NCBI RefSeq assembly: GCF_002234675.1
Contig: NC_019877.2
Span: 3,565,041-3,629,040 of the forward strand
Length of the DNA stretch: 64,000 nt
Source of the DNA: Oryzias latipes
Taxonomy: Eukaryota; Chordata; Actinopteri; Beloniformes; Adrianichthyidae
Direction: 5' to 3'
The position numbers and the translations under genes are program-made. Below are positions 1 through 11,279 of this stretch, one piece after another. Positions within the stretch are counted from its first letter, which is position 1. The number at the start of each line of letters is the position of its first letter. The notes beneath the pieces are model-generated. The model did not search any database. It saw only the letters and a list, made by a program, of their open reading frames with translations, and had not been told where the DNA came from.

Positions 1-245
1 AAGATGTTGCATGAAGTGGAATGGTGGTTCAAATCCTAGCTGGAACCTTTCTGTGTGGAGTTTGTATGTTTTCTCTGAGCATTCTGGCTTCCTCCACAGT
101 CCAAAAACCTGCTTCATATGGATTCATTGGTGTCTCTAAATTGCTCCTATAGGTGTGCATGTCAGTGTGTGGCCCTGCAACAGATGGGCGACCTGTTCAA
201 GGTGTACCCTGCCATAATCACGTCATGTGAGACTAGATGAGGATC
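1..245 (+). repeat. Dispersed teleost repeat, partial copy
   Basis: The stretch has the wording of a very common fish interspersed repeat: a B-box-like GGTTCAAATCC near position 31, then the segment around TTCTGTGTGGAGTTTG, CCTCCACAGTCCAAAAAC and TCTAAATTGC. The usual ending (a gaccc-rich segment followed by GGAT repeats) is absent here, but a related ending lies near 10515-10660. Assignment is from remembered sequence, not a database search. Confidence 0.6.
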
Positions 246-265
246 ACAACAAATAAAAAGAATAA

Positions 266-554
266 TTTTTTTTTTTTTTTTTTTTTTTTTTATACACTGT
301 ATTTTATCCCACGAAGGGAAATTCTTTCTCCGCATTTGACCCATCCCCTTGGGGAGCGGTGAGCTGCAGCCGAAACCGCGCTCGGGAGGCAGTAGCGTTA
401 AGGGTCTTGCCTAAGGACCCTCACTGGGTGATGTTAACTGCTCGCCATTGATATGGTAATTGCCCCCAGTACCATTGCTCATTCCCCTCCGGGAATCGAA
501 CCCTGGTTTCCTGCGTGGTAGCTTCCCACCTTACCAACCGAGCTACCCAGCCGC
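266..554 (-). mobile_element. tRNA-derived SINE, minus strand
   Basis: Read on the minus strand, the element opens with a tRNA-like head. It has an A-box-like TAGCTCGGTTGGTA and a B-box GGTTCGATTCC about 40 bases later, both near 500-550. A conserved middle region contains GGTCTTGCCTAAGGACCC on the plus strand. It closes with a 26-base poly-A tail, seen as poly-T at 266-291. Head, body and A-tail in that order are typical of a SINE, possibly the V-SINE type. A true tRNA gene is unlikely because the head runs directly into the SINE body. Confidence 0.75.
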
Positions 555-2336
555 AAAATAAATAAATAAATCAACAGTTTCACTTTTAATCGGAATCAGA
601 AAACGAACACGCTTTGGAAACATGAAAAAGGTTTTTTTTTAACTTTCCAATATACCTGTAATCAATAAGACTTTTTGTTTTTATAGTTTTAAGAATTTGC
701 ATGGAGTAAAACTGAACTAAGTTTGATAATTGTAAGGATTATAGTTATCCAACTTGTTTGGTTTTTCTTTTATAAGACATGAGCAGTAGGAGGTGCTGTA
801 GCCTCAGTAGAACTGTTTATGAGTGCACACAGTCAGCTGAGCAAAGGGAAACCAACTTTTTCTGATACAGAAGTGCAAGTAAACAAGAAGTTCTCAATTT
901 CATAATATTCTTTGTGTCAAATTTCCAAGAATGTTTCACTTCTGCTCTAGTTTTCTAAAGTGCAGCAGAGAAATTGTTGTATTTAGTTTCTATTCTGAAC
1001 AGGTTTAGGTCATTTTTAATGAGACACGCTCAGTTTTAATCAAATATCTGTCAGACTGCACATCTAAAAGATAAATATTTTATGTTAATCATCCCTTATA
1101 ATGTTTTTTAAAGGATCATCTTCAATTAAAGACTCAATTTCAAAACAAAAAAAGAGAGCTTTAAATAAATATGACAAAGTTCTTGGTGAAGCAGGTGGGT
1201 CTAAGGGAAGCCTGGAGGTACGGAACAACAAAAGGTTCAAATAAACTTTAAGAATGTGTTTCGGCTGTGACAAACAGAAGTTATGTCAAAAAGTGGAGGT
1301 CAGAATTGCGTAGACTCAGCAGCTGAAAAAGGCTGATATTTTTACATATGAAGTACTTCTTCCCAAACAGCAAACACCAGTCTATTTGTAATTTTTTCTA
1401 TTATAACTCCGCTTTTTAAAAAATGTAATTCTCAATTTGAAAACTGAAAAAAACTTAATAAGGACATGCTCTTTTGTTTTTTTTCTGCTTAAATTATATA
1501 ATCAAGTTTATTTAAATTTTTTCTATGTTATTGTCTTGTGATTCTACAGGCTCAACACACAAATTGATGTTAAACCTGTTAAATAACAGGTAAGCAATAC
1601 CAGAGAAGAAACTGGAATCTAAAGCCATTATAATGGACTCAGGGAGGATTCTGACAGCAAATAATTTAAATAAGTTGTGAACAATAACCGGTTGAAGCAA
1701 AATAGATCATTTCAAGGAACAAGACAAGAGTGAAGGATTTTATCAGCAAATAATTAACATGTTTAATAATGTAATGTTAGTAGTTCTTTGGTCAAATTTG
1801 ACGTCAACCTTGATTATTAAAGGATAAAATCCATAACAATAAACAAACAGATGGAGTATTTACTATCAAATTTATGTTTTGGAAACACCTTTTTAAGAGA
1901 TTTTAACTTTGGGCAAGAAGTGGAAGTGCACATAACCGGAGTTGATTTGCAATTGGAATATTGAGAAGGTTACCAACAAAAAAACAAAACAAAAACGAAA
2001 TTACCAGACCTGAACAAGGAAAGCTTAATGTATGGAAAAATGTAATAAATAATAAAATAAAAAGTAAGTAAAACTAAAAAAAGGAGAAATAAAAGAAAAA
2101 TCTTAATTTATCTCTTAATAAGATTGTTTAATTTTTTGGAAAAGACATGACCTGAACTGGAAAACACGTTGTAATGGTAACTTTAGCAAGAATGTGCTCC
2201 ACTAAAGACACGCTTGAATTCTGAAAAATTAACCAACAACTCTGTCATGCGTAAAGTTATTATTATTATTAGTTATTTTGAAATTTCTTACATATTTTTC
2301 TCTTAAAAAGGAAAAAAAAAACAATGTTTTCATGTT
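555..2336. other. AT-rich stretch, nothing recognised
   Basis: No gene, RNA or clear repeat boundary could be supported. The sequence is AT-rich with short A and T runs, and open frames are no longer than about 60 codons. Its right end probably overlaps the distal 3' UTR or downstream flank of tmem130. Confidence 0.5.
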
Positions 2337-2565
2337 CTTTATTCATTTTAAAAAGTGAAATTACAGAAAAGAAGATCTAGACAAAAATTTAAATGGCAAT
2401 AAATTCATTCTAAATTAAATCCAGTATTCATGACAGCCTAACATCAAATTAGTTGTTTAGTAAAAAGATGATCAGATGAACAGACATTTTTGTGGAGTTT
2501 AGTCATGACAAATTTGTGTGAGTCATGCACTCTTTAGCATCAAGAAATATGCAGAGCAGAACATT

Positions 2566-2571
2566 TTTATT
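2566..2571 (-). terminator. Candidate poly(A) signal of tmem130
   Basis: AATAAA on the minus strand, 66 bases past the tmem130 stop codon. A second AATAAA lies at 2338-2343, about 300 bases past the stop. Sequence alone cannot say which is used. Confidence 0.4.
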
Positions 2572-2636
2572 GCAGATGTTCTTGAAGAAATTCACACAGA
2601 GACAGTCTGGAGGCTCCTGGATGTTAAGTGGGATTT

Positions 2637-5600
2637 TTAAGTGGAATATTGGGGCCCCTGCTGTGAAATCAGCGGCTCTCTCTCCCCCTTTTCCGCAGCG
2701 GAAACACTTAAGTGTATTTTGCTTTGCTCTTCTGCGTCTTGGTCCTTCAAAAACACAGCATTGCTGGAAGAAGCAACCTGCAAGACAATGAGACATCTGC
2801 ATTTGTCAATGGGGGGGATGAATTTCTTTTTCTTTTAAAATCAAAGAATTTCTATGGCTTCTTAAGTTATGTTATTTGTTAACATTTGCAAGAATTCTCC
2901 GTAAAGACCCACTCCGATAAAAATGGCGTTTTTGGTGTTTTTAGCATGCTATTGTGGCATTTTTCTAATGATGGAGGACACATTTAAAGAAAATTAAGCT
3001 TGAAATTGATTGAGTATTTCTTTATTAAAAACTTTGTGAATTTAAGGGCAGATGAAAAAATGCAGTTGGACAGCTTGCAGGTATGACAAAGAAGCCCCAA
3101 GCTCCCTGCCCCACTAACATTGTCCTCGTCTAAACTGGCGTCTGACTTATAACTGTACGGCTGGATAGCACCAATATTGCTCGCCATTTTTGTTGCACCC
3201 ATAATGTTACATTAACAGCTGGATGTCGGGAAGTGGGGGCAGCCCCAACTCATAGGTGAATTTCTAATGAACTCCTCTCGCTCTGCAGAAACTGCGTCTG
3301 AGAAAACGACAATTTTTTGTTTCATTTAGGCAAAAAACAGCATAATTATAATGAAAAGACCGCTTTGAAACTAGATCCAAAGGTGATTGGAGTGGGAAAA
3401 GAAAATACTTAAAAATCCTGCAGTCCATTCTTATTTTCTTAAATGTACTGACTTTTTAAAAAAGGACTCTACCTGTGATCCTTTTTGGTGATGGGGACGA
3501 CAGGCGATGACCACAATAAAGGAGAACGTCGCCACAAGAACCGCGGCACATGACAAGATGAAGAGCAGGTTCGCGTTATCTGCAGCAAATACACAGAAAG
3601 TATTTTCTAGGTCACGATGTGAGGCTGTATCTAATCAGATGTTTACAGCGATGATGTGGAGCGCATTTATTGAGTTTCACAGTCAATATAATTCCTTCCT
3701 AACAAGTGATAAGGGGGGATGTTTCAAACCTGACGCTACCTTACAAGGTATCTGAACAAAAAGGAAGAATGATGATGATGGTGATTCAGCTCACAGCTGC
3801 ACACATCTCAACTCTGAAGGGGTCACAGAGATAGAAAATCAATTGAGTACAGCAGACATGTGAGGACAAGTGTGATCACTGCGCTCAGTTATGGAACCAA
3901 TGCAGCATAATCACAAATAGTGAGAAACCACATGACAGCGTAAATAATCAATTTTCCTTAAAAAAATCCCCTTTTCATAAAGATGCAACTTAAATATAAA
4001 CGTCAAACCTTTCCTCTTTTTTTTAGTTGTAATGTATTAAAATACTGACTATAAATACAGAAATTGTACATTAAACAGCATTGAGTTTAAATATTGAGGT
4101 TAATCTCAATATTTGTGAGTTTTTCCCCAATAATTTAAACTAAAACCCCTAAAAAAATACAAATGGAATTAACTGTAAAAATGTTTGAGCTCCTTTTCTC
4201 TTTCACCCATGTTCTCTTACTATACCTGGTTTATACACAATCATACCATGGTCCTCCTAGTGAATACCCTACTCGATTCTGATTGGCAGCTCTGGACAAA
4301 AACAAGCATTAAGAGGTGAACTTTCTCTGAACTGATGCTTTATTTGACCCAAAGTGACGACCAGCATATAGATATCGCTTTGCTTTGCTGCCGCAGTCAA
4401 GGTCTGATCCGGCTAAGCTGCGCACTGTCACGTTACCGTGACAACGCGCCTCACCACGTCACAAATAGTCCGCTTTTTGTGAAAAAAGTGATCCAAACCA
4501 AAAAACTGACAAGAATAAAGGACTAAAAACTGATTGAATATTCATTTCTTTTGTAAGTGATCATGGTATAAGCGGGTTAATGGCCTTCAAAGTGTGCTTT
4601 ATCAGGAATTAATGCACTTTGCTTACTTATTATGTAAATCTTACGCAATTGTGCGTGATTTTGCGAAAGGCATGTGCAAATGTTTGGCTTTCCACGACCA
4701 TTTCACATACGTCTGACGGACTGTTCACGCATGTACCACTGATGTATAACTTTTATATCACATTAACGTTGCACATATCTCATTAAAATTATGTAATTAA
4801 CGCACAAATCACTAATGAATTGCATATGAAGAGTGCAAAAATCACTCACGGTTAATAGATTTACGTGTTTTTTGCGTGGTTTATTCGTACGGATGTGGTT
4901 TTAACGTGGTTCATTCGTGATACATCTGTGAAATTGTAAAGAACCACAGCTTTTCTCACCTTTTCCACATATTTATGACAGATTTATATACGTGCGCAAA
5001 ATGTTGGTAGTGGCTGTGTGACACGTGTTCTATAACTGGCATTTGCATCCAAAACATCCCAAACTATAACTTTTGTTAAACTATTTCTTAATTTTTTTGG
5101 ACGCTCTTAAGACACCCTTTAGTTCAGAGCAAGAAGCTACCCAGCAAACCACAGGATGAAAAGGATAAATTCACATGACCCCAGATAAAAGAGTCTACTG
5201 TTATCAGCTTGGTTTGTCAGCTCACAGTTTTTGCGGACGTAGAGGCTGAAGGACGTCTGCAGCTTGCTGACGTCGTTGCGAACGCTCATGTCCAGGCACT
5301 GGACTCCAGCCGTGGTGAAGGTGTGGTTGAGCTGCAGGGTGCTGTTGTACAGCATGGTCAGCGTGCAGCCCTCAGAGCTGTCAGGCGCACAGTTTGTCAG
5401 GAAACGCCAGCACACCCACATTGGAGGACTAAAGCCAGACAAAGGGGGAAAAAAGCTGTTATTCTCTGCAGAATCCCACATTTTTTGAAGTTTTCAAAGA
5501 TTTTTTTTTCTTTTTCAAAAAGCTTTTCACATTCTTGCGTTTAACTATGATGTTAATGTTGGTGGTTTACCTTCCATCGACATGGAAGGCCAAACTGGCG

Positions 5601-8151
5601 TCCTGAGAGACTGCATAGTCTGACGGTCCCTTCATCTTGACGTTCTTCACAGCATCTTCACAGAGGATAAAACTTTAGTTTTTCTTTTTATTCAGTAAAT
5701 CAGTGAATATTAGTTACGCTTTTAGAAAATAAAGGTATAATTTGATTACAATAAAGTTGTACATACAATACAGTGAGATTCTTGAGCGGTTTAACGTCCT
5801 GCAACATGAGTTAAACAGTAATCGTACGATTGTCTTTGGTGAAACATTTTAAAAGCTAAATGTAAAAGTTTACTTTGGAAAAAGGAGGATGTTTTCTTGG
5901 TAAATTATGACTTTCTGAAAAATAATTGTATGAATATTTTCTCATACCTGTCTGCCTTAATTCTCATGAAATTTCAACTTTTTTTCTCTCTCATGTTGTT
6001 AGGATTTTTTTTCATACAGTTTTGATCTTTTTCTTTTTAATTTCTATTAACATAAATTACTATTTCTTATCACAAGTTCACCTTTCTCATATTTTTGCCT
6101 TTTCCCCCCCAAAAATTCCAACTTTCACATTATTTCAGAACTTTTTCTCACGACTTTACTACATTTTTCTCATAAAATCTAGATGTTTTTCTGTCATTTT
6201 TAGAACTTTTTTTCTAGTAAAATTTTGACTTTTCTCACATTTCCTTTACATTTTTTACCTATAAAATTTTGACTTTCTCATTATTAACAACTTTTTTCTC
6301 ATCATTGTATTCCCTTTATTTCAAAAAGTTTAGTCAGTTTTATCTCTTATTTCAGGACTATTTTGTTGTAAAATGTAGACTTTTCTCACATTTTTATACA
6401 ATATTTTATTCTGAAATTCTGACTTTCTCGTGATTTTACGACTTTTTCTCATTTTGTTACTTTTTTCTTATGAAATAGAGACATTTTACTTAATATTTTG
6501 GGGATTTCTTTTCTCATAAAAATGATGCTTCTTCTATTTTTTTCTTTGTCTTTTTAACTAGTTTTTTTTCAATATGATCATTTTTCTTTTATGGTGACCC
6601 TAAGGCTCTGTTGTGGTTATCAATTGGATGTCCTTAGTAAAATTATGCTATGGATGACTGACTGATCAATTAAGAGGATTTTAGCTCGACTTGTGTACTT
6701 TTCTTCAACTGTTTGTTAAGGAGTTAATTAAAACTTCAGTTAGTTTACTATTTCCTATTTTACTGTACTACTTACTTAATCTTTACTCTAAAGCACGTGT
6801 GTCAAACTCAAGGGCCAAATGTGGCCCGCCATGTCATTTTATGTGGCCCGCGAGAGCTAAAAGTTTTTAATTTCTTAAAATAATAAATAAGAATTGGTGT
6901 GTGTTTATTCATATCTAGGGGGAATTGGATTTGAAATATCGGATTGGGCCACTATACATTAGGACTTAAACACTGTCCATATAACCTAACCTGACAGAAT
7001 CAAATGTAAAAGGATTTATGCTAGAGTAACAAGCAAACATATGTTTTCCATGCAACTGTAATTGTCACTTTAAAAAGTTATAGTACATAGATAATGAGTT
7101 ATTTAACATTAAGGAGTAGTTACATTTATTTTTCGTTACATTTAGTTACATGTATAAGTTGTATTTGGCCTTTGAGGACAGCCGCTACGCTGAAATGAGT
7201 TTGACACCCCTGCTTTACAGTTACTTTCTAAAATGAAATCCTTATATATATATATTTTTTACCAGAGAGACACAATGTAGGTGTAAAAGGTTGCAGATCC
7301 CTGATTCAAAGAATTGGAGTGTGCTGACACAAAACTTCAAATCTTCGAATTCGTGGACGTGTATCGAATCACGTGAGAGGGAAAGATACAAAACCTCTAC
7401 CTTCTTCTAAAGAATCAAATCACTTTAGATTGAGAAAATAGAAGCTGATAAAACTTTATTTTTATCCCCACATTAAGGAAAATACAGGACCAAACTTTTC
7501 AATGAGTACCAGAAACCATTTTTGTGTAAATAAAAGTACAAACCAAGCACTTGGACATCTCTAGAGTAGACCACACTGATTTCAGCAGCATCTGTCATAT
7601 TGGCTCCAAGTTTCAGCCGCAGTGTGTAGTTCCCCGATTCCGAGTAATGGTAGCGGACAACCGGCTTGGTCCCTTTGATCACTTTCCTGCATCAAACACA
7701 AAAAAAAAGAAACACGGTGAGCATTGCAGGCCTGAAAAAATCTCAAACATGACGGCTCCATACCCATTCCCCAGATCCCAGGTGTAGGAAAAGTTTGCTT
7801 TGCTGAAATTCCTTTGGGGATCGTAGAGTTCGAACATCGTCTCTGTGGGAACATCTGATGCCAGTTCTCCTGAGTCTCTCACATAGGTGGCATTACCTTC
7901 CATTTGATAGAAAACCAACTTTCCTGCAATATTTTCTAGATTAAAGACACAGCATGTTTTGTTAAGTTGAGGTTAAAAAAGGTAAAGATTTTGTGGAGAA
8001 CATACCCAGATCTGCCATTGGGGACACAGCCCACACCACAGCTGGAAGGAGAACCAGCATCCAACCCTGAAGTTTTCTGTAATCACACATCCAGAGGTTT
8101 TAAGAAATGCACTCCTTAACATTATTCCACATGTTTGATTTACCTCTCCAT
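2637..8151 (-). CDS. tmem130: Transmembrane protein 130 (PKD-domain membrane glycoprotein)
   Basis: Coding exons in minus order: 8144-8151, 8006-8076, 7764-7935, 7544-7686, 5571-5655, 5226-5428, 3473-3579, 2637-2777. They join in frame to 309 codons plus stop. The product starts with a hydrophobic signal peptide (residues about 4-22). A lumenal part follows with N-glycosylation sites (NAT, NFS, NYT, NMT, NST, NHT). It carries a PKD-like fold seen in YTWDLGNG followed by YHYSESGNYTLRLKL. One transmembrane helix lies in exon 7 (residues about 229-250). The 46-residue tail contains EREPLI, matching the [DE]xxxL[LI] endolysosomal sorting signal. The family is related to GPNMB and PMEL; synteny with baiap2l1 points to tmem130. 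The model is shorter than the roughly 435-residue human protein I recall, so an exon may be missing between exons 4 and 5. The cellular role is poorly known. Confidence 0.85.
2902..3372 (+). repeat. Dispersed element family 1 (AAAGACCCAC ends), near full length
   Basis: This copy opens with TAAAGACCCACTCCGAT and runs through TTGTGGCATTTTTCTAATGA, a GAAAAAATGCAGTTGGA segment, ATTGCTCGCCATTTTTGTTG and TCGCTCTGCAGAAACTG. It ends near AAAAGACCGCTTTGAA. The same blocks in the same order recur at 17521, 19638 (inverted), 21390, 22956, 24595 (inverted) and 45535. The ends look like imperfect inverted repeats, suggesting a nonautonomous DNA transposon. It sits in tmem130 intron 7. Confidence 0.75.
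4243..4572. mobile_element. MITE family 3 with TTATACCATG-type ends
   Basis: The left end reads CATACCATGGTC and the right end is its near inverse, GATCATGGTATAAG. The internal TCGATTCTGATTGGC also occurs, inverted, in the element at 31086-31740. Short inverted ends and no coding capacity fit a MITE. It lies in tmem130 intron 6. Confidence 0.55.
4620..5030 (-). mobile_element. MITE family 2 (CACACAGCCACTAC end), truncated copy
   Basis: The right end carries GTAGTGGCTGTGTGACAC, the inverse of the left end of the full element at 42907-45060. Internal blocks (TTACGCAATTGTGCGTGATT, AACGTGGTTC, ACCACAGCTTTTCTCACC) also match that element in inverse order. The other terminal repeat was not found, so this copy is truncated or diverged. 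It lies in tmem130 intron 6. Confidence 0.6.
5890..6600. repeat. Diverged tandem repeat, GACTTTTTCTCAT-like units
   Basis: A T-rich strand repeats short blocks such as TTCTCATGAAATTT, GACTTTTCTCACATTT and ACGACTTTTTCTCA at irregular spacing of about 30-60 bases. The complementary wording (ATTATGAGAAAAAA, AAAGTTGTAC) fills 52570-52990. It occupies most of the middle of tmem130 intron 5 and has no coding content. Confidence 0.6.
6794..7212. mobile_element. hAT-like nonautonomous element (MITE)
   Basis: The left end is CACGTGTGTCAAACTCA and the right end TGAGTTTGACACCCCTG. Inverted, these are near-identical terminal repeats of the type common in vertebrate hAT MITEs. The flanking octamers are CTCTAAAG and CTTTACAG, which match at 6 of 8 bases and fit a decayed 8-bp target duplication. 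No transposase is present. It lies in tmem130 intron 4. Confidence 0.75.
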
Positions 8152-8799
8152 GTCTGCAGAGGACCTCACCAAGTCAGAGTGGGCCGATTATCTGAAGGAT
8201 CCCGCTGTGAGACTCCAACAGGAGTTATAAGAGCTTGAAATCGCGGTAATGCGTTTCAGTCATGAGGCTCACAAACAACAGCCAGCTTTTTGAGCCGGGG
8301 TCACATTCCTCTGCGGGGTATGACACCACATCAGACATGGACGGTTTCATCGTTTCCTTCAGTTTATCTGCAGATAAACGGAAAAGGTTAGGTGGAGAGA
8401 ATCACAACCACACACAAAAAAGGGTCAGCTGGTCTTTTATTATCGAATATAGTTTTATTTTATGTAAATTCTACTCAGTTTATTTTCAAAACCTCAAGTT
8501 ACCTGCATATTTTTTATTCCTTCAGTAAAATTTGATATAGATTCAAAAATTTAATCAAAACCAAAGTACTTCTTTCAAACATGTCTTCATGAAAACTTCT
8601 CTTCTTTGCCGTTTCTTTTAGTCAAAACATGTATTGTGAATTTTTTAGAGGCTTACAAATCACTAAGTAATGCTGAGTCATTTCTCACTCTGCTGTTTTT
8701 TCCTGTGAAGTGTGATAAAAGACTTTTTGTGACTTTCTTCCTCTTCCAAAGCTGCGCACATTTCAGAAAGTCCCATCATTCGTCTCAAGCCTGAGTGTG

Positions 8800-8955
8800 C
8801 AAAAATGTATTTTCTGCATTTTGACCCACCGCTGGGAGAGCAGGGAGCAGTGGACACCACCCTGAGTGTCTTGGTATGACTTGACCATGGATTTGAACCC
8901 TCAGCCTTAAAGTCTTAGGGTAGACACTCTTCCTCTAGGCCACTAAGTTGAGGGA
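8800..8955 (-). mobile_element. Degenerate tRNA-derived SINE remnant
   Basis: On the minus strand it shows a tRNA-like head (GTGGCCTAGAGG, then GGTTCAAATCC) followed by a body resembling that of the SINE at 266-554 (plus-strand TTCTGCATTTTGACCCA and GGGAGCAGTGG). No clear A-tail or target duplication was found. Confidence 0.55.
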
Positions 8956-9059
8956 GAGATTGCTACAGTAAAAAAAAAAATTAGACTTTTATCCCCTTAA
9001 TACCGTAAATTGCAAGAGTATCATTTAATCCTGACCTGCTAAATAATGTATAAATAATG

Positions 9060-9207
<148 letters not shown>

Positions 9208-9225
9208 ATATATATATATATATAT

Positions 9226-9262
9226 GTATGCTTTACCTGCCATGCTGGCAGGTAAAGCATAC
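9226..9262. repeat. 37-bp palindrome, copy 2
   Basis: Identical to the palindrome at 9171-9207, separated from it by 18 bases of AT repeat. Its right arm runs without a break into the retrotransposon reading frame. Confidence 0.9.
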
Positions 9263-9799
9263 ATGGAGCGCCACAATCAAGTGGCTGGAATAATATACAG
9301 GAACATGTGTGCAGAATATGGACTGGAAACCCCAAGGTCAAAATGGGAAACACCCCTGAAGGTGGTAGAGAATGAGAGGGCAAAAATCCTGTGGGACTTC
9401 CAGATCCAGACTGATAGGATGGTAATGGCGAACCAACCAGACATTGTAGTGGTGGATAAAGAACAGAGGAAAGCCGTTGTGGTGGATGTGGCAGTGCCAA
9501 GCGACGGGAACATCAGGAAGAAGGAACATGAGAAACTGGAGAAATACCAGGGACTCAGAGAAGAACTGGAGAAAGCCTGGAAAATTAAGGTGACAGTGGT
9601 GCCTGTGGTAATTGGAGCACTCGGGGCAGTAACCCCCAAGCTGGAGGAGTGGCTACAACAGATACCTGGAAAGACCTCAGACCTCTCAGTCCAGAAAAGC
9701 GCAGTGCTAGGAACAGCTAAGATACTGCAGGACCCTCAAGCTCCCAGGCCTCTGGTAGAGGACCCGAGCTTGGAGGAGAAACCACCCACGAAAGGGTGA
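9241..9799 (+). mobile_element. 3' end of an R2/R4-type non-LTR retrotransposon (endonuclease domain)
   Basis: An open frame runs from the second palindrome to a stop at 9797-9799, about 180 codons. It includes [20 protein letters not shown] and the block [22 protein letters not shown]. That block has the PD...D...K spacing of the restriction-like endonuclease at the C-terminus of R2/R4-clade elements. The later segment with VVPVVIGALGAVTPKLEEWL is also typical of fish copies. The reverse transcriptase is missing, so this is a 5'-truncated copy. It lies between AT repeats on the left and a poly-T/AT/GT run on the right. Rex6/Dong-like membership is an inference. Confidence 0.8.
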
Positions 9800-9808
9800 A
9801 AGGGGCAA

Positions 9809-9850
9809 GTTTTTTTTTTTTTTTATATATATATATGTGTGTGTGTGTAT
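9809..9850. repeat. Poly-T, (AT)n and (GT)n run
   Basis: A T run, then AT repeats, then GT repeats directly follow the retrotransposon's 3' end. It may be the right-hand remainder of the microsatellite into which the element inserted. Confidence 0.7.
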
Positions 9851-10514
9851 AACTATTTTTTAAATTTCATTAGAAATAAATAATGCAATAAGGGAGTAAA
9901 TAAAAAAACACAAATTTTAGATCTTAGAGTGAAATCACTGTAAAATTCCAAACAACAAGTAGAAAATAAATAATTCCAGGAACACAGTTGTATTTTAGCT
10001 GGGAAGTTTGTTTTTATGTTTAGAAAATGTCACTCAGTTCTGCTTAAAAAAAAAGCATTAAAGAAGAAGTGTGGGTCGCCAAATTCTTTTCTTCTACTGA
10101 ATAAAGAGCTTAAATCTCCTGGGTTGTGTTGAAATCATGTGACATCTTCAAAGTCTTTGCAGTTCCTTCAGGCTGTAAATAAATTGCGTTTTATGCTAAA
10201 TTCTGGATGATTTAATGAAACGAACTGAAACCATAGTATCGTAGCATCTTTACGGTGGCATAGAGCACATGGGAGCAAATGACCTCTTCAAAGACAAATG
10301 TTTGGTTTTGGAGCAGCTTTCTTTGTAAAATAAAATAAAGTTAGTGATTAATAACAAATTCCAACTGTCTTTACAGCTCCTGAAACCACCATAATTATGG
10401 ATAAAGAGGTTGATTCGATCTTACAAATCCCCTGAGAGAAAATGTCTTATGCTTGTTTGCAAATGACGGTTATTTACTATTTATTTTTGGTTTTCATTTA
10501 AGCTGTTTGTCTCC

Positions 10515-10660
10515 ACCACATAAAGTGTGCATGTGAGTGTGTATGAGTGTGTGATTGTGACCCTGTGACTGTACCCCACCTTCGCCCAGCTGGAGCTGGG
10601 TTGGGCTCCGGCGACCCCATGACCCCGGTAAAGAAGAGGGATGGATGGACAGACTCAGCT
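10515..10660 (+). repeat. 3' part of a common teleost repeat, GGAT-type ending
   Basis: The stretch reads through GTGATTGTGACCCTGTGACTG, CAGCTGGAGCTGGGTTGGGC and TCCGGCGACCCC to GGATGGATGGACAG. This resembles the end of the repeat whose beginning is at 1-245. The GGAT ending is probably the seed of longer GGAT arrays such as that at 15340. Confidence 0.5.
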
Positions 10661-11279
10661 CCTCCCCCCGGTGGTCCAACTACCCTGATTTCATGCACCT
10701 GTTTACCTGCCTTTCGTTGTGATGCTCACCACTTTTTCCAATTCCAGATCTTTCCTTAGCATTTCTTTAATAAAAATAAAACATTTCGTGTTTTTAGGAA
10801 ACCTTGTTGGAGCTCAAGGTTGCCAAAAAGGGATAAAAGCACAAATTAAAAACACATGATCAATTAATAGTTTAAAAAAAAGGCCAGTGCATTGCAATCA
10901 GGAATTAGAAAGACTCCCTGAAAGCCCTGTGTGTGTTATTGAGCTTTTAATCCATGAATGATATTTGTACAGCAAAATTCATACAGTATTTAACATAGAA
11001 TCAAAGGGAAAGATGCAAGTTTTTATTGCTTTCATTAATTTGCAGTTGATGTTCCATTATTGCACTGAAAAATCACATCAATTAATGACATTTTTTTAAT
11101 TTAGTGGCATTTCTGTGTGGAAATTGTGTTAAAGCGCCCTCTGTCGGGTAGATTGGGTATTAAGTTTAAACAGAAATGGTAACTTTAAAAAAAATAAAAT
11201 CTCATGCTAGTTGTAAATATGACTCTTATTCTTTGTCCCTTTTCACAACGTCCGCTGATTAGTATTTATTTTTTATTTT

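Noticed and set aside
500-554. Possible tRNA gene on the minus strand
   Set aside because: A- and B-box motifs are present, but the head runs into a SINE body and poly-A tail. The same reasoning applies at 8890-8955, 30090-30164, 60262 and 62363.
2641-2838. Plus-strand open frames over the tmem130 last exon
   Set aside because: The minus strand holds the in-frame tmem130 terminal exon with a proper acceptor, and the plus frames have no family match.
2637-8151. pmel or gpnmb instead of tmem130
   Set aside because: The PKD domain and tail motif are shared, but there are no long repeat or Kringle-like regions, the length is short, and synteny with baiap2l1 fits tmem130.
11134-11147. CTCF-like GCGCCCTCTGTCGG upstream of baiap2l1
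   Set aside because: It differs from the core at two of 14 positions, including the usually strong TGG side, so it is too weak to list as a site.
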